Below are positions 23,215 to 34,569 of a stretch of DNA of 64,000 nucleotides, piece after piece. The notes below the pieces were generated by a model. It searched no databases. It saw nothing but the letters and a program-made list of their open reading frames with translations, and was not told where the DNA came from. Every line of letters starts with the position of its first letter. Positions within the stretch are counted from its first letter, which is position 1. Origin of the DNA: Siphonodentalium dalli. Lineage: Eukaryota; Mollusca; Scaphopoda; Gadilida; Siphonodentaliidae. A program made the translations under genes and the position numbers. The DNA lies in the NCBI GenBank assembly GCA_032622095.1, contig CP136066.1, positions 192,004,816 to 192,068,815 on the forward strand, read 5' to 3'.

Positions 23215-23540
23215 TTGCGATCCAAAATACACCTAATAATATTCGCTTTTGAATTTTCCCCGATATTGAAATTGGTCGATAAATACTTGAACTACCTTTC
23301 TACGCACTATATATGTCCCAAAAAGACGCATTGAAGTTATAATAAATACAACTTTGAACAGGGTGTTTGTGTCCCAAAACAAACAACAGCCAAGTGCACA
23401 GTATGTAACATACAAAAACGTTCCATGTTAGTATATTTCTGATATGGTAGAAATAAAAAGCGTTTTTGTTTCACTTCTGTGCGAAAAATTTAAAACGGCT
23501 GGAAAATGGCTGTGGTCATGGCAAATATTCTTCAGAGCAC
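23215..23540 (-). repeat. Dispersed repeat family A, copy 3 (inverted)
   Basis: Reverse complement matches 7970-8285 and 14545-14875 along most of its length. It ends next to the piggyBac-like element at 23542, so that element appears to have landed in or at the edge of this repeat. Related sequence may extend left to about 23040. Confidence 0.75.
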
Positions 23541-23541
23541 G

Positions 23542-23899
23542 CCCTTTACCCAACAGAACGGCCCTGTGCCAATGCATTCTCTTATATATGCGAGTCGACC
23601 ATAGGTCGCCTCACATATATAAGAGAATGCATTGGCTTAACACATTAAAAATTATAAAATTGTTAAAGAATGTGAGAAACTATTTAGGCCAATGCATTCT
23701 CTTATATATGCGAGGCGACCTATGGTCGACTCGCATATATAAGATAATGCATTGGAACAGGGCATAACTGTAACTATCACAATGTGGCCAAGGAGCCGGT
23801 TCCAATGATATCCATATTTGTATGGTTCTATTGAGACAGACCGAAGATATTTTAGGCTGTTGAAGCTTTATTTGGCCGGTTTTGGCCGTTTTTGTTGGG
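23542..23899. mobile_element. piggyBac-like element with two hairpins, right end truncated
   Basis: Left end CCCTTTACCCAACAG equals that of the element at 10151. Hairpins occupy about 23571-23636 and 23686-23762, and the right part from CATAACTGTAACTATCACAA to TTGGCCGG repeats is nearly the same as 10401-10531. The right terminus stops at TGTTGGG, missing the last seven bases and TTAA. The left TTAA is replaced by CACG. The interior is shorter than in the 10151 copy. Confidence 0.85.
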
Positions 23900-24118
23900 C
23901 CGGTATGTCAATATTACGTGTATTTATCAACCTCTCTTATACCTCCTTCCAAATTGCGTCGACAATATTTGGAAGCTCGAATGAACCATGTCCGTTTAAA
24001 GTTCGCAGGAATTCGATCTCGAATATATTCCTTTGTTTCAGACATAATTTCCATCTATTTATACCATGCTATCTTTAACCCTTACATGACAGGAGCTTCC
24101 TGAAATTTTGTGAAAACC
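23900..24118. repeat. Interspersed repeat fragment
   Basis: ACGTGTATTTATCAACCTCT and CCTCCTTCCAAATTG resemble 12225-12290; CGAATGAACCATGTCCGTTT resembles, in reverse, 7868-7890. It probably continues the host repeat of family A interrupted by the piggyBac-like insertion. Confidence 0.5.
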
Positions 24119-24291
24119 TTTGTGCCAATGCATTCTCTTATATATGCGGGTTTCCCATGGGGAGCCTCGCATATACAAGAGAATGCATTGGCCTAACACT
24201 ATTTACCTTGGCCTTGTAAGCCGGTGTATTCTCTTGTACATGCAAGGCTCCCTATGGGAGACCCACATATATAAGAGTATGCATTGACATA
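24119..24291. mobile_element. Double-hairpin element, second subfamily
   Basis: Two hairpins, about 24119-24195 and 24216-24291, joined by about 20 bases. The centres read GGTTTCCCATGGGGAGCC and GGCTCCCTATGGGAGACC rather than the GTCGAC type. The ends have CTTGTGCCAATGCATTC-like and TGCATTGACA sequences. It matches the copy at 10882-11012. Confidence 0.8.
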
Positions 24292-24573
24292 TGAAATTTA
24301 ATGCTGCACCCGCGCAGCTCCCGTCATTAACCCCGTCATGAAAATGTTAACCGTACACATTTCTTCGGTTTATAGCTTACCAACTTCGCTATAAATACCA
24401 AATATAAATAGTCCTGCATAAGCGAATGGTCATTTGGTTGTTCAAATTACAACATCGTTTTCTTTTGGTTGGTTTTCAGCAATTGTTCATTATAAATTAT
24501 ATAAAAACGCTGAAGTGTCAAGTGCATTAACGTTTTCTATACCAAATACTCATTGACGCGTAGTTCCCTTGTA

Positions 24574-26794
24574 GTCCAGTGCATTTTGTTTTGCTGGAAT
24601 AGGTAAATAAACCCTTCATAAACAACATACTAAAAATCAGCAAAAATCGGAAAAAGGGAAATGGGTGAATTTCGTGAAACAAAATTGGGAAAATTTTGTC
24701 AAATCATCAATTTTTGGATTTTCATGAATGTATATATCAAAAATTAAAATTACAAGTCCTACAAATATTATACCTATTTTGTCGACCTAAAGTTTCTGAA
24801 TCCAGAACTGGAAACCATTCCCATATTAGTTAAGTATTTTTCGAGTTGTGTGCCTTCAAAAAAAACGCGAGTTTACCTGATTTCGGAGCCATAATTTCCG
24901 CAGAATGAGCCAAATGCCGTATTTTATGGTTAATTATTTAAAAAACTAGAGCAAAATTAATGACTTTTTCAATGTTTTAATAATTTCCTCACTAGATAAA
25001 ACACAAAATATGATTAATATGTGCATCTATGATTACGAAGTATAAACTGTTCTCAAACAAAATGTGTGTTCCATTGTATGGACTTAGCCAAATTTGCCTT
25101 GACATAGAACTCGTGTGATGAAATGCCACATCTGAGGTCATGTAACTCAATAAATTAATATCCATATGCTCTCCTTTTCTCCAAACATTTTGAGAATACT
25201 AGAATGAACAATTTATGAAGGAATTTCAAAATACATTGGCGAACAAAATTAAATTATGGCCCTATGAACTCTTAGTTTAGCCTCTTTTCCGAAAATGCTA
25301 TTGTGGGGCGTTTTTGTCCATTATTAAAGGTTTTTGTGTATATTCAGAAAAATGAACGAAAGTTTATTGTGTAAAATTATTTGATCTGTCCTCTTAAATT
25401 TTACCAATGAATATCACTGGATTTCATTTATTATTGTGGAAACTTACTTCAAATTTGAACGGCAGAAAAATGGGGTAGGGGAAAGCATATCAACAAAAAC
25501 TTATTACAAAATTATACATCTTGAAGCAGAAAACTTTATATTAAAAGCTTCTGCATACATTGTTCTTTCATACATAATTTAACATTTACTTTGTTTATGT
25601 TCATTGACAAAGGCTATATTTTTTGTCGTAATTTGGCAGTGGATTGGCATTTTGGGATTGTTTTTATATAACATGGAGATAAAATTATAAATCAACGTCC
25701 AATAACGTCTTACGCAGTTTTATAATGCAACAGAAATGTACACAAACTGGAAGAAAACAACATTGTGCCTGAAAAGGCTGTAATTTGGTGATAAGATTGC
25801 ATTTTATGATATTTCCTACCCTTATACCAACGTTAAAATTTGGAGTCAGTTTCCTGAAAAATGAAAAATCAAGTGACATAGGATGGCATAACCAATGTAA
25901 GGCTAGTTTTTTAACACTAAAGTGTTGTGAGAGGAAAGTTTAAATAATTTTACACATTAAAACATCCATTGTTTTTGTATTTATGCCCCAAAACCTTTTA
26001 GAATGGACAAAAATGGCTCAAGATGGCATTTTTGGAAACAAGTTAAGACTTAGTATTAAAAGGGCCATACGTTGAATTTTTTTAACAATGTTCTCATAAT
26101 ATCTTTACAATTTGTTCAATCTAGTATACTTACAAGGTTATAAGAAAAGCATTACATATGGATATGAAATTTTGGAGTTATATGACCTCAAATATTGCAT
26201 TTCACCACACAAGTTCTGTGTCAGAGGCAAAATTGGCTAAGTCCATACAATGGAACACACATTTGTTTTGAGAAAATAATCTTCTTCTTAATCATAGATG
26301 CACATAGTGATCATTTTATGTGTTTAATCTAGTGAAGAAATTACTAAAACTCTGAAGAAGCCCTTCAGTTTGCTCCATTTTGTGTAATAATTAACCATAA
26401 ATAAGGCATTATGGCTCATTCTGCGAAATTGAGGCCCCGAAAATGGGCCGAAATCAGGTAGACTCGCATGTTTGAAGGCACACAACTTGAAAAATACTTG
26501 GGAATCTGGGAATGGGTTTCAGTTCTTGGTGCAGTGAATTGAGGTCGACACAATAGACATTTGTAGGATTTATGATTTTTATTGTTTTATGTACATCCAT
26601 GAAAATCCATAAATTGATGATTTGACCAAATTTCCCCAAATTTATTTCACGAAATTCACCAATTTCCATTTTTCCTATTTTTGCCGATTTTTAGTATGTT
26701 GTTTGTGGAGGGTTTATGTACTTATTCCAGCAGAAAAAAAATTCTGTTGCAATTAATTCCGGGTTTGCCATTTTTTCTCATAAATGCACTGGAC
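24574..26794. mobile_element. 2.2-kb imperfect palindrome with TA flanks (long terminal-inverted-repeat element)
   Basis: Left end GTCCAGTGCATTT is repeated in reverse at the right end, AAATGCACTGGAC, and both are flanked by TA (24572-24573 and 26795-26796). The two arms, each about 1.1 kb, are alignable almost to the centre near 25650; for example GGACTTAGCCAAATTTGCCT in the left arm mirrors AGGCAAAATTGGCTAAGTCC in the right. I judge identity roughly 70-80 percent by eye. An insertion of about 45 bases lies near the right tip. There is no coding frame. A TA duplication and blunt inverted ends fit a Tc1/mariner-type or fold-back element, but the family is unproven. Confidence 0.85.
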
Positions 26795-26796
26795 TA

Positions 26797-27829
26797 TTAG
26801 GTAGCAACACAATATTTCATGGGTTTGTAGGAGGGCTGAACAATGGGATTTTAAACATATAAGAATATAACTCTTATATAATTTTGCCTTTCTTGTGCAT
26901 GGGAGTAGTATGGTTTAGTTATTTGATAAAGGTGACATAGTTTACAAAACGGGATGCTGTTTTAATTCAGCGTATGTTTCGTGTCCGGTGTGGGATAACT
27001 ATGTGTGGTACACCACCTGAAAATAGCCTGAGTTATCTCCCATGAAAACAGTCCACTTCCAAGACATAATTTCAACATTGATACGATAATTCTTCTTTAC
27101 CTTCAATATATCTTACACCCTTCTGGGTTCCTTCAGCTCATAATGTATTATAGACTGGCGTTCGCTCTCTGTCGTGGTTAGCTATGGGGCCAACGATGGC
27201 CAATTTCGGCCAAATAATGGTTAAAATGAGGGTGTTGCATTCTCAGTCCAGGGGGGGGGGGGGGCAATTCAACTTGTGATGGGACAACGCAGTCAGCGTA
27301 CAGATACATACCTGCTCTGGTCATGATTGTATCTTGTAACCAAGCATGCATGTTCATCAATGATAATGGCACAGCAGAAGGTTGTACTACATTATATTTA
27401 CATACACCTGATATCTCTTCCGATTTCCCCATAGCGTTACTCAATAGAGTTTTACCATTTTCCTTGCCGCTACAAATATTCCCCCGAACCTCACAAATAT
27501 ATTATTATGGTAGAACGGCGTGTTGTCGATTTCTTAACCGCAGCCGAAACTGAATTGTTAGTTTCAGATATTAATCATTCTTGAAATCAACACGTCTACA
27601 TTAGTTACAAGCTAAACAAGACATTTTGTCATATGTGTATACTTTACTGTGAAATTGCGTTTCTTCCGTTCTCCATGAACGGATTCTCAAAATGTTTGGT
27701 TTTCCAAAAAACAAGGATTCGAACTGTCTGAACTGAACTCCATGCGTTCGTTTAAATAGATGAATAAATAGTGGGAAAGACATACAATCCTAGTTCATAA
27801 TGAATTTAAGTATATAAATATAAATAATA
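26797..27829. other. Non-coding stretch with poly-G tract
   Basis: A poly-G run at about 27249-27264 sits inside a minus-strand open frame of 88 codons (27178-27444) that has no recognised family and a proline run created by the poly-G. No splice-bounded exon is convincing. Confidence 0.4.
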
Positions 27830-27968
27830 AACGGCTGATTCAACGTGGTCATGGGTTTTGACCGCGTTAAAAAAATCAGCAAACTCCGCATGAACCCCTT
27901 CGGGGTTCATGCAGTTTGCTGATTTTTTCTCGCGGTCAAAACCACATGACCGCATTGAAACGGCCGTT
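27830..27968. repeat. 139-bp near-perfect palindrome
   Basis: Arms of about 67-69 bases from AACGG to CCGTT with a three-base loop (TTC) between CCCC and GGGG near 27900. It contains GGTTTTGACCGCG on the left and CGCGGTCAAAACC on the right. A few mismatches and a two-base length difference separate the arms. It looks like a small fold-back element; no duplication of flank is visible. Confidence 0.95.
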
Positions 27969-28033
27969 CATTTCTTATATAATTACTCCCTCAAAATGGT
28001 GAAAATGGTCAGAAAATCGTGTCGTTTACCTTA

Positions 28034-28085
28034 GGAAATGTTCAGATAATAAGTTTAACAAACGATATTTTATCTGGACATTTCC
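28034..28085. repeat. Short stem-loop
   Basis: GGAAATGTTCAGATAA pairs with TTATCTGGACATTTCC at 15 of 16 positions across a 20-base loop. Confidence 0.8.
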
Positions 28086-28236
28086 CACCAAAATATTAAT
28101 CATTTTGCAATTTTATTAGATTTTCGTTAGTCTGTCGTCTGATTATATGACCTTAACAGCCATCCAAAGGTGTAATAGAACATTCTAATGTATACTTTTA
28201 TGACTGAGTGGGGAAATCCATTTAGTATAGAAAATG

Positions 28237-28440
28237 TTAACATCCTAGTTCGTAATTTTTCTCCCCTAGAATAGCGGAGTCTGATTCAGTGCATTCACAT
28301 ATTTGTGGGTGCGTATAGTGGTTAAATCGACTACATAAGTCTGCTGTAATGTTTTCTGTTCCTTTGATATGTGTGATCTTGGACTTTAAGACTGAAATAT
28401 CAATGAACCATTGTTGGACCTTTATATTCATTAAAGCCAC
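28237..28440 (-). pseudogene. Fragment of LTR-retrotransposon RNase H region
   Basis: The minus-strand frame reads MALMNIKVQQWFIDIS, then ITHIKGTENITADLCSRF. This matches the end of the RNase H domain of Ty3/Gypsy-type polyproteins, where a KxQRW motif is followed by HIKGxxNxxADxLSR. No LTR, integrase or upstream reverse transcriptase is visible nearby; at its 5' side the similarity is cut by a repeat with a poly-G tract. A relic only. Confidence 0.7.
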
Positions 28441-29570
28441 ATGGCTGTTTGAAGGTCATAATTATGCTCGCTTTTGTTGCAACGCCGGGGGGGGGGGGTC
28501 GGAAAAAAATTCCAGAGACGTATGCTACTTTTTTGCCGATGACCACTTTTTGGACCCACCCACCCCCGACCCCAAATTGTTTTCCATTTCATAGAGTTTT
28601 TTCCAGCCATGTTTTGACGCCCACCCCCTTGTGGAACGCAAAACAAACAGAGAAAACCAGGACAAAACCTCCAATATTGAGATTCAGTGAATCTAGTAAT
28701 GAACAGCAGGACTGCTCTCCAGCAGTATATTCTTGACTGCAGTGGATTTTGTCCCTAGAAACATGTAGGTGGTTGAATAGTCTGCTTACCGATCTAGAGC
28801 ACAAATAATGGTGAGTACATTAAAATACCCCAAGCTGATCATTCAGTCCCTTGGCAAAATCATAGTAAAAACAATAGAGCTGAGTGTCCAAGAAAGAAAA
28901 AAGGAAAAAGCTTTAATTTCTCACAAAATACTGAGCTTCAAAGTTTTCAATAACATTTTGACAAAATATGACAAACAGGATAGAGTTATTCCTCTTGATT
29001 CAGATTGGTCAGGATTGGTTAGGAATTTTATAACGTTCACAGTTTATCTTGTATGAATTCGTGAATCTTGTATGAGTTCAGGACTGCTCAAGTGTAGCAT
29101 GTGAGAGTAAAGCATATAATAAAAAACAAACCTACACTTTTAGTAGAAACCTGTATTAACTCATTCATGACTACATGAGATTGTGAATTATTACCATTTT
29201 CTATCTCTTTTGTCACATATGATATAATTGTGTTATCGACTCATAAGTCTAGGTATGTTACATGTTTTTTTCTTTATACATCAGTGTATACATCAGTGTT
29301 TAATGTCCATGTTTGACCAGATTTGGCATTAAATTTATTTCTTTAAAGTTATCCTTATTTGATGTTAATTATATAGAATACTGCATGGGCCATTCAGCTG
29401 CATTCAGAATACTTTCCCTTGTCGTAAAGAGGCACAAACCAACATCCAATGGCCCTAGCGTGTTTAGTGTTGCTGCAGTTCCTTATTATTGATTTCTTAG
29501 TGTTACAAAGCAGTACAAACTAGTAAAAATCCAATAAAAGGTGTGAAGGAAAAAAAAAAGTTTGTTGCGG
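28441..29570. other. Non-coding, repeat-derived stretch
   Basis: A poly-G run at about 28487 begins a block with TTTGGACCCACCCACCCC and TTGACGCCCACCCCC, similar in character to 29585-29640. The plus-strand frame 28808-29056 (82 codons, Lys-rich) has no recognised family. Confidence 0.4.
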
Positions 29571-29900
29571 AAAAAATTGCTTTGGACTTATTTTGACACC
29601 CACCACCACCAGCATACGTGTCGGAAAATCCCCCCCCTGGCAAAGCGGCCCAATTCCAGGAACTAAATTAGGTCTATAAATACGAGAAATATTATTATAG
29701 GGACCGTTTGACCGCACAAGATAGGTCTTGTGCAGATTCCAGACAAACTACATGTAGTAAATAGACAGTTCAGTCTATAATAACTCATTCTGGCTAAGAA
29801 AAGTAAAAACAAAACAGCAAGTTATGTTATTCGATGACTTGTGCAGTTGTGGCAGTTGTGCGCATTGGTCACCTTAGGTGTGATACAGTCAAAAGATTAC

Positions 29901-30055
29901 CATTTTAAGCAACTGCCCATGTGAGATTGATGACGCAACATTCCTGTAGCTGGTCTTCGTGTTGAACATGCCACCGTTTTTCTGCGGGCATTCACATTAT
30001 CTTGAGCCATATCGACAAAAGCCCACGCGAGGATGGTAACAACCCATACCTTAAT
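29901..30055 (-). pseudogene. Decayed copy of the candidate first exon
   Basis: Counterpart of the exon at 30504-30659 within the first unit of the tandem duplication. The start codon is changed from ATG to ATT and one base is lost in the run after the CCACCG stretch, shifting the frame after the NVNAR residues. The donor AATG|GTAATC is retained. Confidence 0.4.
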
Positions 30056-30503
30056 TCTTTGAATGACATATAAATAAACTGTCAAATGCATCGTCTTTAT
30101 GACAACGCCCAGTTATGGGGGAATGCTTATATTGTAGTACCCAAAGGTACACGCCTGCTCCAGTTAATTCACAGAAAAAAATGCTTTGGACTTATTTTGA
30201 CACCCACCATCCCCAGCATACGTGTCGGACCCCCCCCCATGGCAAAGCGGCCCAATTCCAGGAACTAAAAATTAGGTCTATAAATACGTGAAATATTATT
30301 ATAGGGACCGTTTGACCGCACAAGATAGGTCTTGCACAGATTCCAGACAAACTACATGTAGTAAACAGACAGTTCAGTCTATAATAAATCATTATGACTA
30401 AGAAAAGTAAGAACAAACAGCAAGTTATGTTATTCGATTACTTGTGTAGTTGTGGCAGTTGCGCGCATTGGTCATCTTAGGTGTTATACAGTCAAAAGAT
30501 TAC

Positions 30504-30659
30504 CATTTTAAGCAACTGCCCATGTGAGATTGATGACGCAACATTCCTGTAGCTGGTCTTCGTGTTGAACATGCCACCGTTGTTTTTGCGGGCATTCACA
30601 TTATCTTGAGCCATATCGACAAAAGCCCACGCGAGGATGGTAACAACCCATACCTTCAT
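30504..30659 (-). CDS. Candidate first coding exon of a small secreted protein
   Basis: The minus-strand frame opens with ATG at 30659 and gives MKVWVVTILAWAFVDMA, which has the charge-plus-hydrophobic pattern of a signal peptide, then polar residues ending SHGQLLKM. It is exactly 52 codons to a potential donor ATG|GTAATC. No family recognised. Downstream exons would lie at lower coordinates but I could not identify them. The pairing with a decayed copy in the tandem duplicate supports the idea that one copy is constrained; chance is possible. Confidence 0.3.
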
Positions 30660-31091
30660 TCTTTGAATGACATACAAACAAACTGTCAAATACATCGTCT
30701 TTATGACAACACCCAGTTATGGGGGAATGCTTATATTGTAGTACCCAAAGGTACACGGCTGCTCCAGTTAATTCATAACGACTTCCAAAACAGGTGTGAA
30801 AATACAATTATAACACACAAAGAAACCAACGCAAAGAGTGATATCCTGCCAATATCTGAAACCTATCTGATGATAAGGCTCATGATTTATTTCGTTTCGT
30901 TATTTCGTCTATCATGATGATTGCCCACAGACTAGCGCCGCGTTTATTGCTGTTATCTGCTGGGAACTCGTCGACGAGACTACTGCTGAGCGTCACAAGG
31001 ATTGTTTAAACTCATGGTCAAGACGTGTGGGTGTATTATGTATTATGGTATTCTACGACCTTAGAAGAGGGGCATCCTTCGAAATCCAACA

Positions 31092-31218
31092 TCAGTTGTC
31101 CAGGTACGGCAATACGTTCGCTGAGTTTGTGAATTGACGAACCATCAATTGAGCAGTGGCTATCTGATTGGGAAGATCACCATGTGTACACATTGTTGTC
31201 CACATAATGTCACTAAGG
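31092..31218 (-). CDS. Candidate terminal exon of unknown gene
   Basis: A strong minus-strand acceptor, CGTCTTTCTCAG, ends at 31219 and is followed by 41 codons starting LSDIMWTTMCTHG and ending YLDN before a stop. Composition looks protein-like but no family is recognised and no upstream exon is confirmed; the frame at 31309-31503 is a possible but unsupported neighbour. Confidence 0.2.
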
Positions 31219-32879
31219 CTGAGAAAGACGTATATATAGAGGACCTGGAAGCTAGTATACTCATCGACCGTATTCTTATATAGTTTATCTCGCAAGGTGA
31301 CGCTCAAATTACATATGTAACAGATTAATTAGACCGTATGCTATCACGAATATCTTCATAAGAATATGGTTAAGAATTCCGGGACAAAATCGTGAGCTGG
31401 ACACCGGCATATGTATTGCTTGAAACAATCTGATTAGTGCATGGGACCCTTCTCCCAGGAAGTGTAGAAGACTTTGTTGGTGTGAACGAGATAGATTAAG
31501 CATATGAAGAGCCGAACGCTGTCCAGATAATTATGAATGTGGCAAATGCGAATTAACTCAGGTTTTTGTTCTAAATATTGCAAGTCATAATATGACTATT
31601 CGGCGCACATACTGTTATGGACATAATCGGCGCTTACTGAAGAATGGATTTCGAAATGCCACATCACGATTATTCATTATGGGTTTTCGTCCTCACAAGA
31701 TGGTACTAGCTGCGCTATGCGACTGATGCCGTTTTAAATATAAAACGGTCGATGAATTCGTCAATACATATCGATATTATGATAACAGTGGAAATGATAA
31801 TGTGACAATGTCGACGACGTCAATTTCTGGCCACCATCTTGACAAATTTATCCACCCCAATACTACTTAATCATATCCAATAATACTTAATCATATATAA
31901 ATGTATCCTACTTGGCTGGGCCTAATTTTTTATAATTTTTTCAAAGTCCACAAACAGCTTCAAAATACACTACAATATTCAATATTTGTTGGTACATAAA
32001 TACATAATATATAGGTAGAAAGATGTTTTATTACTCTTCAATCTGATGTATCTCGTGAAAAAATTGGTTCGAAAAAACTCCGGTTATGAGCACATGTCTG
32101 ACGCAAACCGTCTGTTAAAATCACTCGTTCGAGATGGTGTCCGCTAAACTGGGTCAAAAGGTCGGATTTTTACACCGACTTGCGCTTCAAAAATACACTC
32201 AACGGTAAGTAGAATATATATATTATACATTAATAGAAGCGGAATTGTTTACTGACCCACCCAAACCAATCACACCACATGACGGCCTCGTTTCTCTCGC
32301 ATCTATTGAGTCTATTGTATGCGTATGTCACCATTATGCTGATCAAAATGTTTTAATTATTGATAAATTATCAATAATATAAATATTTTTAATTCCTAAT
32401 TTTTATTTCATCATTATCAACCATAAATAGGTTTAATTTGCTCAATTTTATTTTTCAAGAACAAAAATCATAAACATGTGATGTGTTTATCTTTATTTTA
32501 ATAAACATGTGTAAATGTATGCTAACTGTGTCTGGTGGATAATAGCGTAACGTATTAATTATAAAACATTTACGCACGAGTTATGTAAAACACTAGTGTG
32601 TACAAATAAACATGTGACATGTTTTAATATATATAACACTAGTGTGTACAAATATACATACAACATGTTTTGTAGCTATGTCTGGTAGCCATTTATATGT
32701 ACATATGTTTGGCATAATGATTATTTGCAGTGTGGTGCCTATATATATTTGCGAATATGTGTCTGTCTGTGTTCTATATATACCTTCACGTGGTACAATC
32801 GAGATGGCTCCAGGTGGGTCTAAAAGGGGTAACTTTTTACGAGGTGCCGCATAAAATGTTCTAAAGTGATGCTGTTGGT
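31219..32879. other. Non-coding stretch
   Basis: AT-rich sequence with a short repeated phrase, CACTAGTGTGTACAAATA, at about 32590 and 32638. No gene recognised. Confidence 0.4.
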
Positions 32880-33290
32880 GTCAGGGACACAACAGGGAAG
32901 GCGCAGCAAAGCAATGCTGATATAGTTTTGTCGCCGATTTCCACCAAACAAACTTATTCATAATCATCTCTATGATATGACACCGTTCGAGTCAGGGGTG
33001 CACGGAGGAGGAGCGACAACACAAATTGATAAAAAAAATAGCGCAGATTTCCCACCAAATTGATAAATTATTCTTCTCAATGATACGAGGAATATAATCG
33101 TGTGATTTAATAGATGCCAAAATTGGTGCCGTTTGGGTGAGATGGGGGATAATAATTATGATAAGCATTTGTTTAGTTGTCGATTACCACCAAAGATATA
33201 GAACCATCTCCATTAAAGTTATATATAGGCATCTCCCAGGCCATATCCATATCGTCCTAAGGAGTTTTTTTGGCGTTCCAATTTCACAAT
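32880..33290. repeat. Degenerate tandem repeat, same family as 15840-16430
   Basis: Three or so units with GTCGCCGATTTCCACCAAA, ATCTCTATGATATGA and AATCGTGTGATTTAA phrases like those at 15.9-16.4 kb. Confidence 0.65.
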
Positions 33291-34025
33291 TTCGACAAAT
33301 AGTGACAGAATTAAGTCACTTGAATAATTATATCTTCTCAACTGACATATTTATATGACCATGGGAATCAGGTCATTCATACCATCAGCTAGCGAAACAA
33401 GACACAGAGAGGAAAGCATTCATTTTATGAGATACATATATTCTTGCAAAACGAGGGACATTGAACCGTCAGAGTATTGCATGTTAGAATGGCTCATATA
33501 TATTATAACACAATTGAAAATGTCCCATTCAAAATAGTTTCCACAAAAGAGTCACAATTTGTCAAGAGAGATGGAAATTTATAGAAGGACTGTTCAAAAA
33601 TAGTGGTCACAGTGTGCAGTCAAATATAGTTTCTTCTGAGATAACAGAAAACATTGTCAGTAGCACATGACTTATCATGATCCACCAATACTGACATCTG
33701 ACAGATACAGAGTTCTTTCATTTTTTAGAACAGACTCATCGCCCAACATAAACAACTACAAATCACACCCTGTGCCGGGCATAGTTAGCTGATATGCGTG
33801 CATAGCAACATTTCTTTTAAACTGATAATAATTAGCCAATATATAGCACCATGAACCGAGGAGCACCTGGACATTTCTTTAAAACATCTGTATATTCATG
33901 GAGATATGATAACCAGGTGTCCTCAAAATCTTAGTCATACCCACCAGATTGATTGATACATCTCTATGTAAAACCCAATTGTCGTCTTTTATTTTTGCGA
34001 ACTAATGTGTTTATAAAAAACTAAC
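33291..34025. other. Non-coding stretch
   Basis: No gene or delimited repeat. It directly precedes the Penelope-like element. Confidence 0.4.
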
Positions 34026-34038
34026 ATTATAACTCTTT

Positions 34039-34083
34039 AATGTCAAGCTTTCGGCCCGAGCTGGACCTTCATCAGGACAGTCG
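34039..34083 (-). ncRNA. Hammerhead-ribozyme-like core, inverted copy
   Basis: Minus strand: CTGATGA (34075-34069), a GGTCC/GGGCC stem closed by AGCTC, then GAAA (34052-34049). Upstream TGTC can pair with downstream GACA. Helix III is minimal or absent, as reported for ribozymes of Penelope-like elements, so efficient activity may need a dimer. Activity is not shown. Confidence 0.5.
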
Positions 34084-34569
34084 AAATATTAGAAATTCAT
34101 CTTCACAGTACAGCAATCAATTACAGAATGAACCAGTTCCGTTGTTACGGCGAAGTCGTACAACAACGCTGCGACGTCCATGGAAACGCCAGCGATGGCG
34201 CTGTGGAATTTACATAATTATTATATCAAAATATAGGTGTGGTGTGACTCGTCTTCGCGTTAAAACCATTCCCCTCGCGTGTCCCCTCGCGTGTCGCTGA
34301 TCTACTCTCGTTCTTAATACTGGTGACGATTGTTTTGTCACAAGTATCACAGTTATTGTAGCATAATTGGGTAGTGGGGTTCACAACCTTTGCGGTTTTC
34401 CGATGCACGAGAATGTCGCATAAGTTACTGTCACTTCTAAACTCCACAAGGGGAGGGTCCTCAAATATGGTCTTCATCCTCTTAGAATCATGCAAAACGT
34501 TCATGTACTTTCTGGTAATCCCACCTACATCTGGTAGTACAGCGAAATATGTAGTAACAATCGGAAACA

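Larger units (their letters stand above)
29571..30776. repeat. Tandem duplication of a 0.6-kb unit
   Basis: Copy 1 about 29571-30173 and copy 2 about 30174-30776, both beginning with GCTTTGGACTTATTTTGACA and ending CAGTTAATTCA. They are very similar along the whole length, differing by scattered substitutions and small indels. On the minus strand each contains one potential signal-peptide exon; only copy 2 keeps the start codon and frame. Confidence 0.95.

Noticed and set aside
27178-27444. 88-codon minus-strand frame with a proline run
   Set aside because: The proline run is the poly-G tract; no family resemblance or splice sites.
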